The notes beneath the pieces are model-generated. The model was not told the origin of the DNA. It searched no databases and was given only the letters and a program-made list of their open reading frames with translations. This document shows positions 1 through 6,680 of a DNA stretch of 6,764 bases, in pieces. Position numbers and translations under genes: made by a program. The stretch is from Bacteroidales bacterium (GTDB lineage: Bacteria; Bacteroidota; Bacteroidia; Bacteroidales; UBA7960), in assembly GCA_003554665.1 (NCBI GenBank), contig PWGY01000080.1, forward strand, positions 1-6,764, read 5' to 3'. The stretch's first letter is position 1; each line of letters starts with the position of its first letter.

Positions 1-196
1 GAACTCTGCCGCTGACCGCAACTTTTTCATTGATGACTAAAGCCGGGGTGCGTACCACCCCGTAAGACATGATGGCCATCATGTCTTCTTCCTTGATGAC
101 ATCAGCCTGCAAGCCAAGCTCTCTGATGGTTGTTTCTGTGCTGTCGGCCAGCTTCTTACATTTGGCACATCCGCTGCCAAGTATTTTGATCTTCAT
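1..196 (-). CDS. Glutaredoxin-like small thioredoxin-fold protein (TM0996/MTH895 type), 3' end outside window
   Basis: The visible 65 residues begin MKIKILGSGCAKCKKL. A thioredoxin-type CxxC pair (C10, C13) follows the first beta strand at once, and a Thr-Pro (T50-P51, in VRTPALVIN) matches the cis-proline of the fold. The early CxxC and compact layout fit the 'small redox-active disulfide protein 2' family of about 75-80 residues, so only a few C-terminal residues should be missing. Members are thought to act as cytoplasmic thiol-disulfide or metal-binding partners; the true substrate is generally unknown. The ATG at 194-196 is chosen because the hydrophobic first strand starts right after it. 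The gene lies downstream of, and in the same direction as, an ArsR-family repressor. In other Bacteroidota such pairs often precede a permease gene, which could lie left of the window (family knowledge, not seen here). Confidence 0.88.
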   Translation of the reverse strand, partial: MKIKILGSGCAKCKKLADSTETTIRELGLQADVIKEEDMMAIMSYGVVRTPALVINEKVAVSGRV

Positions 197-216
197 GTTT
201 CTGCCATTTTGCATTC

Positions 217-240
217 ATATATCGCAAAAATACGATTTAT
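217..240 (-). promoter_or_regulatory. Promoter -7 box inside an inverted repeat; probable ArsR-type operator
   Basis: On the minus strand the sequence TATTTTTG (225-232) matches the Bacteroidota -7 consensus TAnnTTTG and lies 28 bases upstream of the ATG of the redox gene. It is flanked by an inverted repeat: ATATATCG (217-224) and CGATTTAT (233-240), 8-base arms with one mismatch around an 8-base centre. No TTG was seen at the usual -33 distance. A symmetric AT-rich site over a -7 box is where an ArsR repressor would block RNA polymerase. The adjacent 363-659 regulator is the obvious candidate. The rest of the 197-362 gap shows no gene. Confidence 0.5.
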
Positions 241-362
241 AAGTTGGAAAAAAAAGTTTTCAAAAGGGATATGGTTGAGCCGGCACCTGCTCACCCGATA
301 AATCTGAGTTTTTTGGGGTGTCGCGGTGGAAGTACAGATAAATGGGTGGGAGTGCGGATATC

Positions 363-659
363 TTATCCCGGAAAAATCTTGAAAGCTTCCTGGAGTTCGC
401 TCCATTTCTCTTTGTTGATGCAGTATTTGACCTTCGGTGGGGTGATATTTCCCTGGATCAGTCCTGCCTTTTTCAGTTCTTTCAGGTGCTGCGAAACGGT
501 CGATTGTGCCAGGGGAAGCTCTTTGACAATATCACCGCAAATACAGTGTTGTTTAGACAACAGGAGCTTAAGAATACTGATTCTTGCCGGATGGGCAAGT
601 GCCTTGCAATATCCGGCAAGCCGGATATTTTCTTCCGTGTAATGATCCTTGCTGTTCAT
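363..659 (-). CDS. ArsR/SmtB-family metal- or thiol-responsive repressor (copy 1)
   Basis: A 98-residue winged-helix protein starting [20 protein letters not shown]. It has the ArsR signature [15 protein letters not shown] (19-33), then a recognition helix in [18 protein letters not shown] (51-68) and a beta wing around 70-82. A C-x-C pair (C39, C41, in HCICGDIV) just before the helix-turn-helix resembles the metal(loid)-sensing cysteines of ArsR/SmtB proteins; C18 and C80 are further thiols. Family members dimerise, bind a palindrome and release DNA on ligand binding or oxidation. The start is the ATG at 657-659. A longer reading would need a TTG start at 696-698, inside a hairpin, and would add 13 residues unlike the family. 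Its likely target is the redox gene to the left. The exact inducer cannot be read from sequence. Confidence 0.9.
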   Translation of the reverse strand: MNSKDHYTEENIRLAGYCKALAHPARISILKLLLSKQHCICGDIVKELPLAQSTVSQHLKELKKAGLIQGNITPPKVKYCINKEKWSELQEAFKIFPG

Positions 660-679
660 GTTTCCCGGATTGTATAACA

Positions 680-708
680 AAAGCTGTCCTTTGTGCAAAG
701 ACAGCTTT
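680..708 (-). terminator. Hairpin between the two ArsR genes, probable terminator
   Basis: AAAGCTGTC (680-688) pairs perfectly with GACAGCTTT (700-708) across an 11-base middle that can form three more A-T pairs. Read on the minus strand, the stem ends in four U then GUUAU, so it could end transcription of the 736-1029 gene. On the plus strand a T5 run follows four bases after the stem, so it may act both ways. Its presence argues against the upstream TTG start for the 363-659 gene. Confidence 0.5.
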
Positions 709-735
709 CGGGTTTTTCCTGATAAAAATGTCTGA

Positions 736-1029
736 TCAGTGGCAGCGGTTCAGGCAATCAATCATCTGACTCAATGCCTCATGCTTCAGGAAATAAAACG
801 TATTCTTTCCGCTCCGCCTGGAATCAAGAACCCCTTTGGTTTTTAAAATATTTAGATGATGTGACGCGGAAGCCTGCTCAATATTCAGCGTTTCGTAAAT
901 TTCGGTAACATTCATTTGCTCTTTCTTTTCCAAAAGGTCGATAATTGCGATCCGCATCGGGTGGGCAATGGCCCTGAGCTTGCTGGCTGCTTCTTCCAGT
1001 TTTTTCGAATCCAGTGTTGATGTTCCCAT
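736..1029 (-). CDS. ArsR-family winged-helix transcriptional regulator (copy 2)
   Basis: A 97-residue protein beginning [20 protein letters not shown]. The ArsR core is clear: [18 protein letters not shown] (19-36), [12 protein letters not shown] (39-50), recognition helix [18 protein letters not shown] (51-68) and wing [12 protein letters not shown] (70-81). Unlike its neighbour it lacks the C-x-C before the helix-turn-helix. Its only cysteines are C92 and C96 in a C-terminal DCLNRCH, which could form a C-x3-C sensing pair (inference). The two regulators are similar only in the shared fold, so they look like separate subfamilies rather than a recent duplication. The gene has its own likely promoter at 1072-1079 and lies 223 bases downstream of sdhB on the same strand. 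Its target is unknown; autoregulation through the AT-rich palindrome upstream is plausible. Confidence 0.9.
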   Translation of the reverse strand: MGTSTLDSKKLEEAASKLRAIAHPMRIAIIDLLEKKEQMNVTEIYETLNIEQASASHHLNILKTKGVLDSRRSGKNTFYFLKHEALSQMIDCLNRCH

Positions 1030-1071
1030 AATGTGTATGTTTTAAGATGCCAGTTAAGTTGCTAATTTTTA

Positions 1072-1102
1072 CAAATGTACTAAATATATAAATATATTTT
1101 AG
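1072..1102 (-). promoter_or_regulatory. Promoter -7 box with adjacent AT-rich palindrome upstream of the second ArsR gene
   Basis: Minus-strand TACATTTG (1072-1079) fits TAnnTTTG and lies 42 bases before the ATG at 1027-1029. Immediately upstream, at 1080-1102, is an imperfect palindrome: CTAAATATAT, a two-base centre, and ATATATTTTAG. The arms match except for one extra T. It fills the spacer between the -7 box and where the -33 element should be, a typical repressor site. No clear -33 TTG is present. Confidence 0.42.
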
Positions 1103-1202
1103 CTTTATCTACCAGTTTGCAGTCAGATTTTTGCATAAGTATGGATTGATTAAACCAGTAACCCCTTTAAATCTCCGGGAATGACCTGCCTGCAGTGGGT
1201 TG

Positions 1203-1228
1203 AAAGAAAATCCCGGGTTAACGCCGGG
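1203..1228 (-). terminator. Possible terminator of the sdhCAB operon
   Basis: About 25 bases past the sdhB stop, CCCGG (1212-1216) pairs with CCGGG (1224-1228) across a seven-base loop. On the minus strand it is followed by A-TTTT-C-TTT (1203-1211). The stem is short but all G-C and the tract is U-rich, so a modest rho-independent terminator is reasonable. The rest of the 1030-1252 gap shows no gene. Confidence 0.4.
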
Positions 1229-1252
1229 CTGCCACCGGGTCATTTAATTGGA

Positions 1253-2008
1253 TTATTTATTCTTCTGACCGCAAACCCTGGATGAGAAAAACTCCCTGTT
1301 CATCAGTGCAATGAAGTCGGCAGATATCCCTTTGGGGCAGTCGAATTCACAACCATAAGTGTTGGAGCAAAACCCGAATCCTTCTGCATCCATCTGCCTG
1401 ACCATTTTGTCCACCCTTTCTTTGGCCTCCACCTTGCCCTGGGGGATCATGGCGTACTGGGCAACCTTGGCCGCAGCATAGAGCATGGCTGAGGAGTTTT
1501 TGCAGGCCGCAACGCAGGCTCCGCAACCGATGCATACGGCAGCATCGAAGGCTTTGTCTGCAATGATCTTACTTACCGGGTTGCTGTTGGCTTCAGGCGC
1601 ACTTCCTGTATTGGTGCTGATAAAACCCGCTGCATGCATGATTCTTTCAAATGAGCTTCGATCCACAATCAGATCTTTCAGTACCGGAAAGGCCCTGGCC
1701 CGCCAGGGTTCAATGTATATGACCTCCCCGTCTTTGAATTCCCGCATGTGCAGCTCGCAGGTGGTGGTGTTGCGCATTGGACCATGAGGTCTGCCGTTGA
1801 TGTAAAGGCCGCAGGTGCCACATATTCCCTCGCGGCAATCATGCTCAAAAGCCACCGGTTCCTCCCCTTTTTCAATCAATTGCATATTCAGGTAATCCAG
1901 CATTTCGAGAAATGACATCTCCGGGGAAACATCCCGGAGCGGGTAGGTCTTGAATTTCCCCTTTGTCTGGGCATTTTTCTGCCGCCATATTTTGAGTGTG
2001 ACGTTCAT
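1253..2008 (-). CDS. sdhB: Succinate dehydrogenase/fumarate reductase iron-sulfur subunit
   Basis: A 251-residue electron-transfer subunit of complex II, of usual length. The N-terminal ferredoxin domain holds the [2Fe-2S] ligands C58, C63, C66 (in CREGICGTC) and C84. The C-terminal domain holds the [4Fe-4S] and [3Fe-4S] ligands: C159-x2-C162-x2-C165-x3-C169 and C214, C220, C224 (in CEFDCPKGI). All three clusters therefore appear intact, so electrons can pass from flavin to quinone. C169 is followed by Lys rather than the Pro of the E. coli enzyme, which I take as a lineage trait. The protein sits on the cytoplasmic face, bound to SdhA and the SdhC anchor. Its ATG follows the sdhA stop by 20 bases, consistent with one transcript. 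It is the last gene of the operon. Confidence 0.97.
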   Translation of the reverse strand: MNVTLKIWRQKNAQTKGKFKTYPLRDVSPEMSFLEMLDYLNMQLIEKGEEPVAFEHDCREGICGTCGLYINGRPHGPMRNTTTCELHMREFKDGEVIYIEPWRARAFPVLKDLIVDRSSFERIMHAAGFISTNTGSAPEANSNPVSKIIADKAFDAAVCIGCGACVAACKNSSAMLYAAAKVAQYAMIPQGKVEAKERVDKMVRQMDAEGFGFCSNTYGCEFDCPKGISADFIALMNREFFSSRVCGQKNK

Positions 2009-2028
2009 TTTTCCCGATTTAAAAAAGC

Positions 2029-3948
2029 TTATTTATAACTTCTTTCTTTGATTTCTACGTTTTCGAAGCGCAGCGCTTCTTTGTGCACCACCGGTTTTTT
2101 CCTGTGACCTTTGTACTCCCACGCTGCCACATATGCAAAGTTTTTGTCGTCGCGTTTGGCTTCACCTGTTTCGGTCTGATGCTCTTCCCGGAAATGTGCC
2201 CCGCAGGACTCCTCACGTTGAATGGCGTCTTCGCACATTAACCGGCCCACCTCAAAAAAATCTGCAACTTTCAGGGCCTTTTCCAGCTCCTGGTTGATTT
2301 CCCTGTCACTGCCCGGGATTCGGAGGTCTTTCCAGAATTCCTCCTCCAGCTCGTTGAGCATTTCATTCCCTTTCTGCAGACCTTCAGCATCCCGTCGCAT
2401 TCCGCAATGGTCCCACATGATTTTTCCCAGCTTTTTATGGAAAGATGTGGCAGACCTGGTGCCTCCTATTGCCATGATCTTTTGTATTTTCTCTTTCACA
2501 GCATCTTCCGCTTCCTTAAAGGGCTGCTGGTCTGTGGAGACCTTCCCCGTACGGATTTCGTCTGCCAGGTAATCGCTGATTGTATTGGGCAAGATAAAAT
2601 AACCATCGCCGGAGCACTGCATGAGGGAGTTAGCTCCCAGACGGTTCGCACCATGATCTGAAAAGTTGCTTTCTCCAATGGCGAAAAGCCCGGGAATGGT
2701 GGTCATCAGATTATAATCAACCCATAACCCGCCCATGGTGTAATGTCCGGCAGGGTAGATACGCATGGGTTGTGTATAGGGGTTGATGCCGGTGATCTTT
2801 TCATACATCTCAAAGAGGTTGCCATATTTGTCTTGTATGGCCTTTTTTCCCTGGGCTTCGATGGCATCCTTGAAGTCGAGGTAAACGGAGAGTCCGGAAT
2901 CACCCGCTCCATAACCGGCATCGCAGCGTTCTTTGGCCGCTCTTGATGCCACGTCTCTGGGAACAAGGTTCCCAAAGGCCGGATACCGTCTTTCGAGATA
3001 ATAATCTCTTTCATCTTCAGGGATTTCTGTTGGGTGGCGCTTGTCGCCTTTTTGCTTTGAAACCCAAACACGCCCGTCGTTGCGAAGTGATTCTGACATC
3101 AGGGTCAGTTTGCACTGGTAGTCGTTGAGCACCGGGATGCTGGTGGGGTGGATCTGAATAAAACTGGGGTTGGCAAACAATGCCCCCTTCTTGTGTGCAC
3201 TCCAGGCTGCGGATGCATTGCTTCCCAGCCCGAGCGTGGATAAATAAAAAACTGTGCCATACCCGCCGGTTGCCAGCACAACGGCATGAGCGGAATGCCG
3301 TTCCAGTTCACCTGAAACCAGGTTGCGTGTGATGATGCCCCTGGCTTTGCCATCTGCAATGACCAGATCAAGCATATCGCGCCGGGGGAACATTTTAACG
3401 GTCCCTTTGGCGATCTGGCGATTCAGTGAAGAATATGCCCCCAGCAGGCATTGTTGCCCCGTTTGCCCTTTGGCATAAAACGTTCTGGAAACCTGAACAC
3501 CTCCGAATGATCTGGTGTCAAGTGCGCCACCGTAGTCTCTGGCAAATGGCACACCCAATGCAGTGAAATGGTCAATTACCAGATTGCTGACCTCTGCCGC
3601 CCGGTACACATTGGCTTCCCTGGCGCGGTAATCACCACCTTTGATGGTGTCAAAAAACAAACGGTAAATGCTGTCATTGTCATTTTTATAGTTCTTCGCT
3701 GCATTGATCCCTCCCTGTGCGGCCACAGAATGTGCGCGCCTTGGAGAATCCTGAAAACAAAAAGCCTTCACTTTATAACCCAGTTCACCCAGGGCGCTTG
3801 CTGCAGATGCTCCGGCAAGGCCGGTGCCCACCACGATAATTTCCATTTTTTTCTTGTTGGCCGGACTGACCAGGCGTAAGCCGGCTTTGTAGCGGTTCCA
3901 TTTTTCAGCCAGTGGACCTTCGGGGATTTTGGCGTTAAGTTGTTGCAT
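2029..3948 (-). CDS. sdhA: Succinate dehydrogenase/fumarate reductase flavoprotein subunit (B. subtilis-type)
   Basis: A 639-residue catalytic subunit that interconverts succinate and fumarate. The FAD dinucleotide fold is at 37-50 ([14 protein letters not shown]). H73 in [11 protein letters not shown] is the expected covalent FAD attachment residue. Active-site residues by family comparison are H267 (IQIHPTS), E286 and R289 (SESLR), R331 (VPRDVASRA), H402 (GHYTMGG) and R436 ([10 protein letters not shown]). The capping and C-terminal helical regions are complete. The long N-terminal lead ([10 protein letters not shown]) and length place it in the B. subtilis-like group rather than the shorter E. 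coli SdhA group. The ATG at 3946-3948 begins 29 bases after the sdhC stop; this lead is usual in Bacteroidota homologues, supporting the start. Sequence alone does not settle whether the working direction is succinate oxidation or fumarate reduction. Confidence 0.97.
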   Translation of the reverse strand: MQQLNAKIPEGPLAEKWNRYKAGLRLVSPANKKKMEIIVVGTGLAGASAASALGELGYKVKAFCFQDSPRRAHSVAAQGGINAAKNYKNDNDSIYRLFFDTIKGGDYRAREANVYRAAEVSNLVIDHFTALGVPFARDYGGALDTRSFGGVQVSRTFYAKGQTGQQCLLGAYSSLNRQIAKGTVKMFPRRDMLDLVIADGKARGIITRNLVSGELERHSAHAVVLATGGYGTVFYLSTLGLGSNASAAWSAHKKGALFANPSFIQIHPTSIPVLNDYQCKLTLMSESLRNDGRVWVSKQKGDKRHPTEIPEDERDYYLERRYPAFGNLVPRDVASRAAKERCDAGYGAGDSGLSVYLDFKDAIEAQGKKAIQDKYGNLFEMYEKITGINPYTQPMRIYPAGHYTMGGLWVDYNLMTTIPGLFAIGESNFSDHGANRLGANSLMQCSGDGYFILPNTISDYLADEIRTGKVSTDQQPFKEAEDAVKEKIQKIMAIGGTRSATSFHKKLGKIMWDHCGMRRDAEGLQKGNEMLNELEEEFWKDLRIPGSDREINQELEKALKVADFFEVGRLMCEDAIQREESCGAHFREEHQTETGEAKRDDKNFAYVAAWEYKGHRKKPVVHKEALRFENVEIKERSYK

Positions 3949-3977
3949 TGCTTAAGGGGTATTTGAGGATGGCAGGT

Positions 3978-4649
3978 TCAGGACGAATAGAAAAACAGAA
4001 AATAGACCGGAATGATGGCAAAACCGACACTGATGAAAATTGCGTACAGTGTCCCTATGATTTTGATGGCCGGGGTGTATTTGGTGTGGTTGAGGCCCAG
4101 CGACTGGAAGGCAGACTGAAAGCCATGTTTCAGGTGGAAGCCCAGGAACAGCATGCAGATTATGTAGAAACCCGAATACCAGGGGTTTTGAAATAAAAGC
4201 ACCGCCATAGGCTTGAAATCGTGTGAATGGGCCGCGGTTTCAGGAAGTGGCGCCCAACCCATCCTGACAAAAAAGAAATTGATCAGATGAATGACCAGAA
4301 AAACAAAAATGATGATACCGGTATGGAACATATACCGGGAAAAGGTGGATATTTCGGTGCGGGGTGCCTTCTTGTATTTTACGGGGCGGGCACTGTAATT
4401 GATCAGTTGAAGGATCACTCCCAGAAGGATGTGGATCACAAATGCAGCAAACAATGTGTATTCCACAATTTTTACGGCCGGGTGGCTCAATAGTTCAACA
4501 GCCCTGTTGAAGGCTTCGCCTCCGTCTCCTGCCAGCATCAGCAGGTTGGTCAGCAGGTGGGAGACAAGGAAGAGCATCAGGAATATGCCTGCAAGGGCCA
4601 TGACGTATTTATGGCTTAAGGAAGAGATAGCAACAGGCGGTTTTTTCAT
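3978..4649 (-). CDS. sdhC: Succinate dehydrogenase cytochrome b558 membrane anchor subunit
   Basis: A 223-residue membrane protein with five hydrophobic helices at about 15-35, 60-82, 106-128, 155-176 and 196-219. This is the single-polypeptide, di-heme anchor of type B complex II, as in Bacillus SdhC and Wolinella FrdC. Likely heme b ligands, one per helix I, II, III and IV, are H31 (VSHLLTN), H73 (VIHILLG), H121 (VIHLINF) and H172 (FHLKHG; H175 is the alternative). Type B enzymes normally use menaquinone, fitting this phylum. The residue two before H172 is Gly170, so the glutamate described at that place in Wolinella FrdC seems absent (inference from motif spacing). No separate sdhD is present or expected. 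It is the first gene of the operon, so anchor synthesis precedes the soluble subunits. The ATG at 4647-4649 gives the standard short cytoplasmic lead. Confidence 0.96.
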   Translation of the reverse strand: MKKPPVAISSLSHKYVMALAGIFLMLFLVSHLLTNLLMLAGDGGEAFNRAVELLSHPAVKIVEYTLFAAFVIHILLGVILQLINYSARPVKYKKAPRTEISTFSRYMFHTGIIIFVFLVIHLINFFFVRMGWAPLPETAAHSHDFKPMAVLLFQNPWYSGFYIICMLFLGFHLKHGFQSAFQSLGLNHTKYTPAIKIIGTLYAIFISVGFAIIPVYFLFFYSS

Positions 4650-4697
4650 GGGAATGAGTTGATGGTTGGCATAAAAAATTCAGATATCCTAAACAAA

Positions 4698-4728
4698 CAA
4701 ATATATGTTATTTGGTTTGCTTTTCCAA
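4698..4728 (-). promoter_or_regulatory. Promoter of the sdhCAB operon
   Basis: Reading the minus strand, TTG (4726-4728) is followed after 20 bases by TATATTTG (4698-4705), matching the Bacteroidota TTG / TAnnTTTG promoter at the expected spacing. Transcription would begin near 4691, giving a leader of roughly 40 bases before the sdhC ATG. This is the best promoter match in the window. Confidence 0.7.
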
Positions 4729-4750
4729 GGCTAAACATCTATTTGAAAAG

Positions 4751-4790
4751 ATTCTAAATTTTTGATTGTCAGTTAGAATAATGCATTATT
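4751..4790. promoter_or_regulatory. Overlapping inverted repeats in the divergent promoter region, possible operator
   Basis: AATAATGCATTATT (4777-4790) is a perfect 14-bp palindrome. Overlapping its left edge is a second inverted repeat, ATTCTAA (4751-4757) and TTAGAAT (4773-4779), separated by 15 bases. Both lie upstream of the sdh promoter and upstream of the likely peptidase promoter, so a bound protein could affect either gene. AT-rich palindromes arise easily by chance in such sequence, so the call is tentative. Confidence 0.35.
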
Positions 4791-4854
4791 GGAGCTTTAT
4801 TTGCAATTTCTGGCGGGGTAGGATGCTCCCGGTAGTCTGTTTGCTGCAAAATTG

Positions 4855-4862
4855 TAAATTTG
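4855..4862 (+). promoter_or_regulatory. Probable -7 box of the aminopeptidase promoter
   Basis: TAAATTTG matches TAnnTTTG and lies 57 bases upstream of the ATG at 4920. No TTG occurs at the ideal -33 distance; the nearest is only 11 bases upstream of the box. The leader is A-rich and lacks a Shine-Dalgarno sequence, as is usual in this phylum. Confidence 0.5.
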
Positions 4863-4919
4863 TTTTCTGGCATACGTAACGAAATCTAATCAAAACATTA
4901 TAAATCAAAAATACCAAAT

Positions 4920-6308
4920 ATGTTTGACAAGGAAACTTATATCAAGCGAAGGGATAAGCTCAGAAAAATGATGGGTAGTGGAATTGTTTTGCTACCGGGC
5001 AATGTGGATTCACCCATGAATTACAAAAGTAACATATATCGCTTTCGCCAGGACAGCAGCTTCCTGTATTTTTTCGGACTGGATCAGCAAGGGCTGGCCG
5101 GGGGGATCGATACAGAAAGCGGTGAAGATATACTTTTCGGGGATGATTTTACCCTGGGAGACATTGTCTGGATGGGGCCTCAGCCAACTCTGAAGGAGCG
5201 TGCCGGTGAGGCGGGCGTAAAAAAAACAGCTCCCTTTGACAATCTTGAAGAGGTCTTGAAAAAGGCGCGGCAGGATGGGAGGAAAATTCATTTTCTTCCC
5301 CCATACAGGGCAGAAAACCAAATATTGCTTGAATCATTGCTTGATATTCGCCCGGATGCCCAAAAGGGGCAGGCTTCCGAAGAACTGATCAGGGCGGTTG
5401 TTGCCCTTCGCTCGGTGAAGGAGCCACAGGAAATTGCTGAGATTGAGAAGGCGGCTGATGTGACGCAGCTGATGCATACAACCGCCATGAAAATGGCCAA
5501 ACCAGGCGTGTATGAGCGTGAGATTGCAGGAGTGGTCGAGGGGATTGCGATATCCCACGGGGGGATGCTGGCTTACCCATTGATCCTTTCTGTGCATGGA
5601 GAAACTCTGCACAATCACTCGCACAAAAACAAACTTGAGGAAGGGCATTTGCTATTGATGGACGGTGGGGCAGAAACCCCGATGCACTATGCCGCTGATT
5701 ATACCCGGACAACTCCGGTGGGAGGCCGCTTCAGTGAACGGCAGCGTGCGATATATGACATTGTGCTGCAGGCCGAAACCAAGGCGATCAATGCCATCAG
5801 GCCCGGAGTGACCAATAAGGGGATTCATTTACTGGCCGCAAATGTCATTGCCGGTGGCCTGAAAGATCTCGGACTGATCAAGGGGGATCCTGAACAGGCA
5901 GTAGAACAGGGAGCATATGCGTTGTTCATGCCTCATGGTCTTGGGCATATGATCGGGCTTGATGTGCACGACATGGAAGATCTGGGCGAGGATTATGTCG
6001 GTTATGACGAGGAGGTTAAACGATCAAACATGTTTGGATTGGGAGCTTTGCGGCTCGGGCGTAAACTGAAGGAAAATTTTGTGCTCACTGTTGAGCCGGG
6101 TGTCTATTTTATCCCTGAATTGATCCGGCAATGGGAGGAGGAAAAGAAATTCACTGAATTTATCAATTATGAGGAAGTGAAATCTTTCATCGGAACAGGA
6201 GGAATACGCATTGAGGATGACGTGCTTGTGACCGGAGACGGTTACCGCGTGCTTGGCAAGCCCATTCCGAAAGCACCTGATGACATTGAACGCCTGATGA
6301 ATGAATAA
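4920..6308 (+). CDS. pepP: Aminopeptidase P family Xaa-Pro aminopeptidase (M24B)
   Basis: A 462-residue cytoplasmic metalloprotease predicted to remove the N-terminal residue from peptides with proline in position two. Residues 1-140 are the N-terminal aminopeptidase P domain, recognisable by RFRQDSSFLYFFGLD (41-55). Residues 170-440 are the pita-bread catalytic domain. By comparison with E. coli PepP, all five ligands of the two metal ions (usually Mn) are present: D248 (LLLMDGG), D260 (AADYTRT), H343 (HGLGHMIGLDVHD), E392 (TVEPG) and E432 (RIEDD). H339 and H350 match the other conserved histidines. No signal peptide is visible. The gene appears intact and single, divergent from sdhCAB. The ATG at 4920 leads directly into the expected first helix. 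Prolidase is a less likely alternative, because the N-terminal domain and length fit aminopeptidase P. Confidence 0.94.
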   Translation: MFDKETYIKRRDKLRKMMGSGIVLLPGNVDSPMNYKSNIYRFRQDSSFLYFFGLDQQGLAGGIDTESGEDILFGDDFTLGDIVWMGPQPTLKERAGEAGVKKTAPFDNLEEVLKKARQDGRKIHFLPPYRAENQILLESLLDIRPDAQKGQASEELIRAVVALRSVKEPQEIAEIEKAADVTQLMHTTAMKMAKPGVYEREIAGVVEGIAISHGGMLAYPLILSVHGETLHNHSHKNKLEEGHLLLMDGGAETPMHYAADYTRTTPVGGRFSERQRAIYDIVLQAETKAINAIRPGVTNKGIHLLAANVIAGGLKDLGLIKGDPEQAVEQGAYALFMPHGLGHMIGLDVHDMEDLGEDYVGYDEEVKRSNMFGLGALRLGRKLKENFVLTVEPGVYFIPELIRQWEEEKKFTEFINYEEVKSFIGTGGIRIEDDVLVTGDGYRVLGKPIPKAPDDIERLMNE

Positions 6309-6345
6309 ACAATTTCAGTCATTTCGCATAAGCCGGTCCGGATTT

Positions 6346-6411
6346 CCCGGAACTCACATTCGGGGACTCACAGAAATACCCGGAACTCACATTCGGGGAC
6401 TCACAGGAATA
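6346..6411. repeat. 33-bp tandem duplication made of half-repeats
   Basis: Units 6346-6378 and 6379-6411 are identical except for one A/G difference near the end. Each unit contains two related 12-mers, CCGGAACTCACA and CGGGGACTCACA, beginning at 6347, 6361, 6380 and 6394. The element is therefore four diverged half-repeats with spacing 14, 19, 14. It starts about 38 bases after the peptidase stop. Its role is unknown; a minisatellite or one instance of a dispersed intergenic repeat are both possible. Confidence 0.9.
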
Positions 6412-6438
6412 TAAATGAACCAACAACCTTCAGGATAC

Positions 6439-6474
6439 AAAAAAACCCCGGAGCACCAAAACGGTGCTCCGGGG
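6439..6474 (-). terminator. Strong GC hairpin with T7 on the minus strand
   Basis: CCCCGGAGCACC (6446-6457) pairs perfectly with its complement at 6463-6474 across the loop AAAAC. Seven A residues (6439-6445) directly adjoin the left arm, so a minus-strand transcript would see a 12-bp GC stem followed by U7, a textbook intrinsic terminator. On the plus strand no T-run follows, so it is a poor terminator for the peptidase gene. No minus-strand gene is visible that would need it. It may end an antisense RNA, or serve as a 5' leader hairpin on the plus strand. Confidence 0.6.
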
Positions 6475-6499
6475 CCACCAATCAACTAACCAAAACAAC

Positions 6500-6538
6500 A
6501 TGAAGAATATGAAAAACCTTATCAGGCTCTTATCATAA
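6500..6538 (+). other. 12-codon mini-ORF after the first GC hairpin
   Basis: It reads MKNMKNLIRLLS then TAA. The ATG lies 25 bases after the hairpin and follows an A/C-rich leader, like real starts in this phylum. The lysine-rich start and leucines resemble the beginning of a signal peptide that stops abruptly. It could be a leader peptide, the remnant 5' end of a lost exported-protein gene, or chance. No repeated regulatory codons of a classic attenuator are seen. Confidence 0.25.
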
Positions 6539-6590
6539 TCACTTGCTATTATTACAACTCAAAATTCTGATTTTTGTTTTTTAAGTTAAT

Positions 6591-6631
6591 AAAAAAAAAC
6601 ACAAAAAGTGTTAAGTCGTCGTGTTTTTTTT
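6591..6631. terminator. A/T-rich stem-loop, possible weak bidirectional terminator
   Basis: Eight A plus CAC (6592-6602) can pair with GTG plus eight T (6621-6631) across an 18-base loop. Within it, AACAC (6598-6602) and GTGTT (6608-6612) can form a small alternative stem. U-runs would follow on either strand. The stem has few G-C pairs, so termination strength is doubtful. Confidence 0.3.
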
Positions 6632-6640
6632 AATTTTTTC

Positions 6641-6680
6641 GTTTGATGCGACCGGGAATCGTCTGATGCGACCGGAAAAA
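6641..6680 (+). repeat. 20-bp direct repeat upstream of the second hairpin
   Basis: GTTTGATGCGACCGG (6641-6655) recurs as GTCTGATGCGACCGG (6661-6675) with one change in 15 bases. The period is exactly 20, about two helical turns, so a dimeric protein could contact both copies on one DNA face. It lies just before the A7 and hairpin that precede the ATG at 6757. A regulatory site is plausible but unproven. Confidence 0.75.

Noticed and set aside
276..293. Small hairpin TGAGC / GCTCA downstream of the first ArsR gene.
   Set aside because: Only five pairs and no adjoining T-run on either strand, so not a credible terminator.
244..677. Two overlapping plus-strand ORFs of 111-132 codons over the first ArsR gene.
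   Set aside because: The minus-strand ArsR protein is unmistakable here; the plus-strand translations are unlike any family and lack leader signals.
1499..1501. Lys instead of Pro after the fourth cysteine of the SdhB second cysteine cluster (C169-K170).
   Set aside because: All ligand cysteines are present, and type B iron-sulfur subunits vary at this place; I treat it as a lineage trait, not a defect.
2222..2661. Open frames on the plus strand opposite sdhA, and others opposite sdhB and pepP.
   Set aside because: They are complementary shadows of well-conserved genes, with no domain of their own and no promoter.
6346..6411. The repeated units as a minimal CRISPR array.
   Set aside because: The units are contiguous tandem copies without unique spacers, and no cas gene is present in the window.
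6415..6489. A 24-codon plus-strand ORF (MNQQPSGYKK...) spanning the first GC hairpin.
   Set aside because: Its composition is dictated by the palindrome, it has no upstream signals and no recognisable family. Ribosome-controlled hairpin folding is imaginable but unsupported.
6309..6503. The peptidase frame stays open for about 64 codons after its TAA, including 11-residue repeats from the 33-bp units.
   Set aside because: The protein already ends as aminopeptidase P normally does. The extension is basic, low in hydrophobic residues and runs through a perfect hairpin; the open frame follows from the 33-bp period being a multiple of three.
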